DNA of 64,000 nucleotides. Source: Pleodorina starrii (taxonomy: Eukaryota > Chlorophyta > Chlorophyceae > Chlamydomonadales > Volvocaceae). The notes under the pieces were generated by a model. The model ran no database searches, was not told the DNA's origin, and worked only from the letters and a program-made list of their open reading frames with translations. Location: assembly GCA_030267565.1 (NCBI GenBank), contig BRXU01000007.1, positions 1-64,000 of the forward strand. The letters are read 5' to 3'. Below are positions 57,901-64,000 of the stretch, one piece after another (position 1 is the stretch's first letter; each line of letters starts with the position of its first letter). The translations under genes were made by a program, and so were the position numbers.

Positions 57901-59675
57901 CGACGCAGCAGCTCGCGCGGCAGCCGCCGAGCCCGGCGGTGCTGCAGGCCGCCTCGCAGAGGCAACTGGAGCTCTGGCGGCGGCAGCAGCAGCGACTGCA
58001 GCAACGGCTGCAGCAACGACGGCCGGGGCCTTGGGTTGATGGCGGCGCCGGAGGCGCCGCTGCCGCCAGGCCGGCGGCGCCGCCGCCGCTGGCGGCGGCA
58101 GCGGGCGGCCGCGGCAGTGACGCCGTCGCGGAGGCGCTGGCGCTGCCGCCGCAGGCGTACAACGTCCTGCTGTGGGCCTGCGTGCGACTGTCCTGCAGAC
58201 CCATGGGTCGCTGGCTACCGCTGCTTTGCGCTGCGGTCCAGCCTCGCCTCGCCTCCTGGCCGCCCCACGAGCTCTCTGCGCTGCTGTGGGGCCTGGCGCG
58301 CCTCAGCTGCCGCCCACGCGACGACTGGATGACCGAGTATTGCGCCGCCGCGCGGCTCAGCCTGGCGCGCTTCCAGCCGCCCGACTGCGTCATGACCCTG
58401 CTCGCGCTCTCGCGGCTGTGCAGCGGCCTGGGCTACCGCGTGTCCGACGGCGAGCTCGCCAACGCGCTGGCGGCGCGCCTGGCGCCCTACTACCCGCGCC
58501 TGCAGACCACGACGCTGATTTCGGTCCTCTTGGCGATCTCGCGAATAACGCCGCGGGTGCGACCGGCGAGGCTGGAGGAGGCCCTGGCGGTGCTCCTGGA
58601 CCGGGTCCAGGTTGTCGGCGTGGCGATGGACACGGTGGGAGCCGCCGCTGACGCGGCGGCGCCGCCGCCGCCGCCGCCGGAGGCGGCGGCGGCGGCACAC
58701 CCGGGGCGGTTGGTAGCGCAGCGGCCGCCGTCGCCGCCGCCTGCGGCGGCGGCAGCGCTGCCGCAGCTGACCGCCCGCGAGTGCGTCAACGCCGTCTTCG
58801 CCATCGGCTGCGTGGCGCTGTGGCCCGGCTACAACGACGCGCTGCGGGGGCTGTGCGGCGCGCTGCTGCGGGAGCTGCTGCCGCGCGCCATCCGGCTGGC
58901 GCCCGCCCTCAACGGCATCGACCTGGTGCTGCTGCTGCACGGCGTGGCGATGTCGCGCTCGCGCGTGGGCCCGGTGTGGCTGCGTCGCCACGAGGAGCAG
59001 GCGCTGCGGCTGCTGCGGGCGGGGGAGCTACGGCCGGCGCAGCTGCGGGAGCTGCACCGCGCCTACCACGCGCTCGACTACCCACCGGAGCTGCTGCCGC
59101 CGCCGGGGTCGGTGTCGACGGGGCTGGGGCATGAGCGTGGCGATGCCGTTGGCGGAGGTGGCGGCGGCGGCTTCGCCGCCGCCGCCGGTGACGGTATGGG
59201 TGAGGATCTCGGCAGCGGCGACGAGGATGGTGGAGGTGTCGGGAGGGGTTTCGGTGATGGGATGGGCGGAGAGGACGGCGCGGCGTGGGGAGGGCATGCG
59301 GTGGTGGATCGGTTGGATGGCGGGAGCGTGGATGCGAATGGGGGCGAGGAGGGCGGGGTGCGGTCCAGCGAGTTGAGCGAGGCGGCGAGAGCGCGGCGGC
59401 GACAGGCCGCGCAGGGCCGGCGCCGCCGCGTGACGGCGGCCGTGGAGCGCCGGGTCGCGGAGGCCAGGCGCCCGGCAGCGGAGCAGCAGCAGCAGCAGGA
59501 GCAGCAGCAAACAGGCGAGGCCGGTGCGGCCGTTAGCAATGAGCTTGAGGAGGCTGAGCGGGCACTGCGGGACCGTCGGGCTACGATCCGGAGGTACACG
59601 GCCGTGGCGAGGCGCGCGGCGCGAGCGGCGGCAGGGACGACGCCCTCGCCGGATGACGGCACCAGTGACCGCTGA
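54929..59675 (+). CDS. OPR / TBC2-like protein, predicted organelle gene-expression factor
   Basis: Three exons with matching phases: 54929-55866, 56698-56976, 57311-59675 (TGA); 1,193 aa if the ATG at 54,929 is used. Residues 1 to about 300 are low-complexity (Pro, Gln, Ser, Gly). From about 300 the protein carries degenerate helical repeats of about 38-40 residues, with WL motifs after a basic-Pro pair: HPGREWLLAFL (495-505), PPAPWMLNFL (535-544), RPDRKWLTRFF (572-582), RPMGRWLPLL (702-711), RPRDDWMTEY (740-749). Each follows a segment like IWALATLRL or LWGLARLSC. This is the layout of algal octatricopeptide (OPR) proteins such as TBC2, which bind chloroplast or mitochondrial RNA and control its stability or translation. 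A Gly/Asp-rich tail and a basic coiled C-terminus follow. The start is doubtful: the first 70 codons lack a clear transit peptide and overlap antisense open frames, so exon 1 may really begin at an acceptor near 55,155. Confidence 0.78.
55867..56697 (+). other. Intron 1 of the OPR-like gene
   Basis: 831 nt from GTAGGT to CCCCAG. It contains no convincing coding frame. Removing it restores the frame (ELMG then SAIVHLSHLV), which supports the model. Confidence 0.75.
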
Positions 59676-60755
59676 CGGGGCGTGCGAAGGTAGCGACGGG
59701 GTGTGTGTGGCCGCTGGTGCTTGAGCGCTGGCTCCGCTGCATGTCAACCTCGCCCCCCGGGCGCACGGAGCCGAGTTGGCTGGGGCGTCAAAGGGGGCGC
59801 AGGCGTCGGTATGGCTTCTTCGGGAGACGGGGGACGCGGGGCGGGGAAAAGGCAGGACAGGGTGGAACATTGACGGACCGGGCGCTGGGCCCCCACCGTC
59901 AGGGCAAACGGGCGGCCGATTGCCCTGGGCCGGGCCGACGCGCGTCGGCAGGGCGCGGGGCGCAGGATAAACGAGCTAGAGCGGTAACCGGTCAGGTGGC
60001 CTTTTGTGAAAGGCTTGCATTAGGTGCCCTGTTTCGTATTTCATTGGTGTATAAAGAAAGGTCGGCGATCTGCCTGCCGCTGCGTTTTTGGGGGGGAAGG
60101 AAGGTGGTGTGGCGTGTTGGGCAGGCGACGGCACGGAGAGCGCACGAGACTCGCAAGTGCAAGACATATATCACGTCCACGGTAATCACGACGTAACTGC
60201 GTCGTCGTCACCACCGCCGTTGGCATGAAGGACACGGAGGTGCAGGTTTGGCAGCTGGGTGAGCGCCACCGGTGCGCCCGGGGTTTCCTCAAAGGCCCTA
60301 TATGATAAGCTGCACCGCAGAACTCGTGCGGCGGAAGCCCCTGAGAAGAACGAGTTCGTCTTGCTAAGTGGCTTGCTCGCGTGGTACGCACCGCGCCCGT
60401 AGTTTCAGACCTCAGGTGTACTTAAGCGAGATGAGTGAGATGCCGTGCGTAAATGGCTTGCTAGGTGTTGCGAGGGAGGGAGGGGTAGAGGCGGGGGCGT
60501 GTGCTGAGCCGACGTGCAGTGTGCGTTTACAGGTAGCGCCGTTGTTGTTGTTGGTTGCCACAGCAGGGTGGGCAAGCCGTTGCCGGGGCGTTCATGTGGG
60601 GGCGCTAGAAGGGTGGGGGATGTCGTGCGAAGTACAGGGCAGCAGCAGATGCTGCGCCGGCCGGTTGGGCTCTGCGAAGTGCTGCGGCGCTTTGACTACA
60701 CGGAACGGTGCAGCATTTGGCAATGTACCATGTTGCACCGCGGTTGGCGGCTTTG

Positions 60756-60760
60756 TGTAA
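60756..60760 (+). terminator. Putative TGTAA polyadenylation signal of the OPR-like gene
   Basis: First plus-strand TGTAA after the stop at 59,675, implying a 3' UTR of about 1.1 kb, in line with the neighbouring genes. Confidence 0.45.
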
Positions 60761-60987
60761 GCAGCCAGCATCGAGTTACACGCGCCCGCACTGCAGGCCG
60801 CTCAGTTACGTCGATTGGGTGGGGTCCGTTAACGGGCTGTACGGCTCTTATTAAGCAACGCGAAAGTCGCCTCATCTTGCTTCCTGCTACCAGTTTGTGC
60901 ACGCGATCGGCAAGGTTTTCTCAGGAGGGCAACGTCTGGGGCGCCTCATTTACTAGGGTCTAAAACACTTGACCGTAGGTGCGCGGA

Positions 60988-60995
60988 TATAAATA
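60988..60995 (+). promoter_or_regulatory. TATA box of the DEAD-box helicase gene
   Basis: TATAAATA, 117 bases upstream of the ATG at 61,112. With a start site about 30 bases downstream, the 5' UTR would be about 90 nt. No other ATG intervenes, which supports the chosen start codon. Confidence 0.7.
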
Positions 60996-61111
60996 GAAGC
61001 GCAGGGGTTCACCGGGTTCCCGGCTGCTCAAACAAATTACCCCTACATAACGTGGTCCATTATAATTTTATTTAGGTGGTACAGTGCTGAACGGCTCCCA
61101 AAGGCGGCTCC

Positions 61112-64000
61112 ATGCTGCTCTCCAGTTCCCAACGGCCTGGACTATCCATGAATCTTGGCTTACGGCAGAATCCATCGATTCCGCTTGCGCCCGGAGCGCG
61201 CTATTCTGTTCCGGCCGGTCAATCAAGGGTTCCGTTAACCTGCCATGCCGCAACTGGAAGCGCGCCAGCCGCTGGGCTGCGCAGGCGGAGCTTGCAGCTT
61301 CAACGGCGCGAACCAGAGGAGGATGATCAAACTTCACGGCCCGTCCAGCCGAAGATTATGGACGCGACCACCACAAGCTTCTCAACCGACGAAGACGTGC
61401 CCTTGCCGCCCATGGTTGATCAGCAATACCTGTCCGACACCAAGTTTGTCGACTTCGACATCTCGTCTAACAGCAAGAGGTGGGAAATGGGGCTAAGATT
61501 CTTCCCCATATTGCCTTGAACCCGACCGTTGGTACGGTACCGATACAAATGATTATGGCGATACCTATTCGACAGCCGCAACCCGCAAGCCCTGAAGCCG
61601 GAAGCTCCGCTCAAAGCTCTATTTTTACGCGCCGCAGTGAATTGCAGCTTGCGATCGACAACCACGCGGCCGACACCCCGTTCCCTGTGGTGCAGGCTGG
61701 CTGGCTCCCGAAAGGACGCGCCCGGCATGTGAATCAAGGCTCGCCCTGCATCGGTGTCTGAGGCCCGCACAGCTCCCCCAAACGCCATCCTGAACACCTC
61801 TTGCATCTCAACACACCCGTGCCACCCGACCCAAATCGGGCCACGCCGTTGTGTCCACATGCATGCGCTTTGATACGCCCGCCCGCCCGCCACGTCAAAC
61901 GCAGCACACACACATGCGTGTGTATATGCAGTTGGATGTTCAAACCAACGACATGGCGCTGTGTATCCTGCTGGTCTATCCTGCTGTCCTATCCTGCTGT
62001 CCTATCCTGCTGGTCTATCCTGCTGTCCTATCCTGCTGGTCTATCCTGCTGTCCTATCCTGCTGTCCTGTCCTGCTGCTGCCGCTGCTGCTGCTGCTGCC
62101 ACAGGGCTCTCGTGGAGGTTCTCCGCTACGAGCGCTGCTCGCTGGTTCAGGCCGCCGCCATCCCCGTGTGTCTGGGCCCGGCCGATGTGGTCGCTAAGGC
62201 CAAGACGGGCACCGGCAAGACGCTGGCGTTCGTCATACCCGCCATCGAAAAGGTGAGAAAACACATCACCAGAGGTGAAGGGGGTCGGTTTGTACGACAG
62301 CGGACGGATGGACGGACGGACGGACGGACCCAACCGGAGGATCGACACTTACCGCCACGTACCGCCACATACCGCCACACACCGCCACGTACCGCCACAA
62401 ACTGGCACTTACCGGTGTGCAATCGGTCCGCATCCCTGCCTGACCTCCTCCTCCGCCTGCGAACCAACCTCGGACCATCCTCCTGCGGACCGCTTACCGC
62501 GGACTCCTAACTGCTGTCCCGCCCGCAGGTGCTGGCCGACCGAGCCCCTCGCGGCAAGGTGTCGGTGCTGGTCCTGAGCCCCACTCGGGAGCTGGCCCGC
62601 CAGATCGGGGCGGAGACGTCCAGGATGCTGTCCTTCCACCCGGGACTGCACTCGATGGTGGGTCCAGCATGCCGTGTGGGGTGGAGTGGGGTGGGGGGGT
62701 GGGGGGGGGAGTGCGGTGGGGGGAGGGTGGGATGGGATGGGATGGGATGGGGTGCGGTGGGTGCGGTGGAGTGCGGTGGGGTGGGGTGGGGTGGGGTGGG
62801 GTGGGGTGGGGTGGGGTGGGGTGGGGTGGGGTGGGGTGGGGTGCGGTGTGGGGGAGATATCGCATTCAGTGGGTACTGGAAAGAGGGGAGGGGTTACACG
62901 GGGGGAGATACCGCAGCGGAGGGACGGCGGTGGCGTGGGGGGGGGGTTAGGAGAGGGCCTGGGGGAGAAAATGGCGGGGGAGGGGGCTTCAGTGGTGGGT
63001 TTGACACGCGACACGCAGGGCGGAAACAGTGGGGCATGGAAGGATTGCAGCTGCCGCCTTCCCTTCCCGGGTTGCGTACCTTTCTCGGATCCAATCGTTG
63101 CTAGGCTCTGGCGGAGGCGGGGGCGGGGGCGGGGGCGGGGGCGTGTCGTCCCGGTTGCCGTGCCCGGGGTCTGCAGTACCTCCTCCTCCCCCTCCCCCGG
63201 GGCGTCCTCGCAGTACGAAGACCTGTGTACGGCAGTACGGCAGTCAGCCGCAATAGTACGGCAATGCCGAACACGAATAGGAGGGGACAGCGCGCACACA
63301 CTGCACGCTTCTTTGATGGATTGGAAGGGATCTGAGCTCTGAGGTTCGTAAACGGGTGATGATGATGTCGTCCACTCGTACCGTGTACGGACATGCAGGT
63401 GGTGTACGGCGGTGTGAATCCGAGGAGCAACCTCCGGGAGATGATGTCGCGCATGCCCGACATCCTCATCGCCACGCCAGGCCGCTGCTGGGACCTCATG
63501 AACGTGAGTCATGTAGTACCGTACGGCATGCAGTACCATGCCAGGCATGAAGCCGGCCGCTGTACTGTACTGCAATACGGCGGAACGGCCGTCCGCAATG
63601 GTGTGAATCTCAACCTTCCGCCCATCCGAACCTCCACCGGTGTCACCATTTCGTATGTATACCACACCGTTTACCACACGTCACCGCTTCGCAATCGTGC
63701 CGCCTCTCACAGCCCTCGCCCTCTCCGTCCCTTCGCTTTCCTGGTTTCCTTCTTCTTTCTTCTTTATCGCCCCTCTCTCCCTCTCTCTCCCCTCTTCAGA
63801 ACCCCGGCCTCCAGTCCATGTTGAGTGCCGTACGGCTGCTGGTACTGGATGAGGCGGACAACCTGCTGGACATGGGGTTCAGGTGGGGGGTTTGGAGGGG
63901 GGTGGGGTGGTATAAGGAAAAACGCGCAGCGGAGAAGGAGACGGCGGTAGCGAACGGACCCCGGGTGAGGGAGGGGTAGGGGGGTGTTGTAAAAGGAGAT
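61112..64000 (+). CDS. DEAD-box ATP-dependent RNA helicase, MSS116/RH31-like (5' part)
   Basis: Five exons with matching phases: 61112-61479, 62105-62252, 62529-62657, 63399-63503, 63800-63882; the gene continues past the window. They encode 277 residues in order: a Ser/Arg/Ala-rich, acid-poor N-terminus (1-60) like a plastid or mitochondrial targeting peptide; the Q-motif region (FVDFDI, SLVQAAAIP to 143); motif I AKTGTGKT (155-162); motif Ia PTRELA (190-195); the GG motif VVYGG (216-220); motif Ib TPGR (241-244); and motif II DEAD (267-270) followed by NLLDMGF. These are the ATP- and RNA-binding elements of the first RecA-like domain. VLDEADNLLDMGF and the YGG-to-TPGR spacing fit the MSS116/plant RH25-26-31 group, which unwinds RNA and aids organellar intron splicing. 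Organelle location is inferred from the N-terminus and family only. The second RecA domain lies outside the window. Confidence 0.93.
61963..62098 (+). repeat. 13-bp minisatellite (CTGCTGTCCTATC type)
   Basis: About nine copies of CTGCTGTCCTATC or CTGCTGGTCTATC in the first intron of the helicase gene. It degrades into CTG/CTGCCG repeats that run up to the acceptor CCACAG at 62,104. The repeat doubles as the polypyrimidine tract of this intron. Confidence 0.9.
62309..62405 (+). repeat. Short GGAC and CACCGCCAC-type repeats
   Basis: A GGAC tetramer run (62,309-62,328) is followed by about six copies of an 11-mer (CCGCCACGTAC, CCGCCACATAC and similar) at 62,350-62,403, in the second intron of the helicase gene. 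Confidence 0.85.
62680..62846 (+). repeat. (GGGGT)n G-rich intronic repeat
   Basis: Pentamer GGGGT repeated about 14 times without a break at about 62,777-62,842, preceded by degenerate GGGATGGGAT and GGGGGTGG runs. It lies in the third intron of the helicase gene on the coding strand, so G-quadruplexes could form in the pre-mRNA. Confidence 0.92.
63111..63144 (+). repeat. (GGGGGC)n intronic repeat
   Basis: About five GGGGGC or GGAGGC units in the same 740-nt intron of the helicase gene, a second G-quadruplex candidate. Confidence 0.85.

Larger units (their letters stand above)
59676..61111 (+). other. 3' UTR of the OPR-like gene and promoter region of the helicase
   Basis: GC-rich at first, then mixed. 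A plus-strand TGTAA lies at 60,756. A TATAAAG at about 60,048 has no gene that it clearly serves. Open frames at 60,368-60,963 show no family resemblance. The TATA box at 60,988 marks the helicase promoter. Confidence 0.6.

Noticed and set aside
60368..60963. Plus-strand open frames between the OPR-like and helicase genes
   Set aside because: They have no family resemblance, weak codon character, and a position in the predicted 3' UTR.
62409..63677. 422-codon minus-strand open frame
   Set aside because: It is built on the complement of the (GGGGT)n repeat (a His-Pro-Thr run) and lies antisense to helicase exons.

Overview
The window looks like nuclear DNA of a green alga of the Chlamydomonas/Volvox group (inference). 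Supporting signs are very GC-rich genes split into short exons by GT-AG introns, TGTAA motifs 1.1 to 1.5 kb after four stop codons, Ala/Gln-rich low-complexity insertions in proteins, a large OPR/TBC2-like gene, and a degenerate interstitial patch of the TTTTAGGG type. No bacterial operon, phage or CRISPR feature is present.

Left half (1-33,720): one of the longest simple satellites one could meet in a contig. Positions 1-3,611 are a tandem 7-mer, ACCGGGC. From about 3,784 to 33,634 the repeat is its exact reverse complement, GCCCGGT. The two blocks are therefore head-to-head arms of a giant inverted repeat, joined by about 170 bp of degenerate GC-rich DNA that holds a 16-bp perfect palindrome and four copies of an 18-mer. 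Because 7 is not a multiple of 3 and the unit yields no stop codon, every frame is open. The ORFs of 4,000 to 10,000 codons here are artefacts. A short 10-mer array closes the block at 33,634-33,720.

Right half (33,721-64,000): ordinary gene-bearing DNA. In order: (1) an eight-exon F-box/leucine-rich-repeat protein on the minus strand (40,932-35,345), with a tRNA-Val(AAC) gene nested in its last intron; (2) the four-exon NAA30 catalytic subunit of the NatC N-terminal acetyltransferase, minus strand (45,097-43,469); (3) divergent from it, a plus-strand gene of at least eleven exons for an unrecognised coiled-coil protein (46,451-52,310, 5' end unresolved); (4) fragments of an unrecognised minus-strand gene or relic (53,805-54,773, perhaps to 55,108), one of which ends in a Cys-rich knuckle; (5) a plus-strand OPR/TBC2-like protein, a predicted organelle gene-expression factor (54,929-59,675); (6) the first five exons of a plus-strand DEAD-box RNA helicase of the MSS116/RH31 type (61,112-63,882, running off the window), with a TATA box.

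The genes do not form a pathway. The OPR protein and the helicase both plausibly act on organellar RNA, the F-box protein on ubiquitin-dependent turnover, and NAA30 on co-translational N-terminal acetylation. All splice models were built by hand from reading-frame continuity and GT/AG sites; none has transcript support here.
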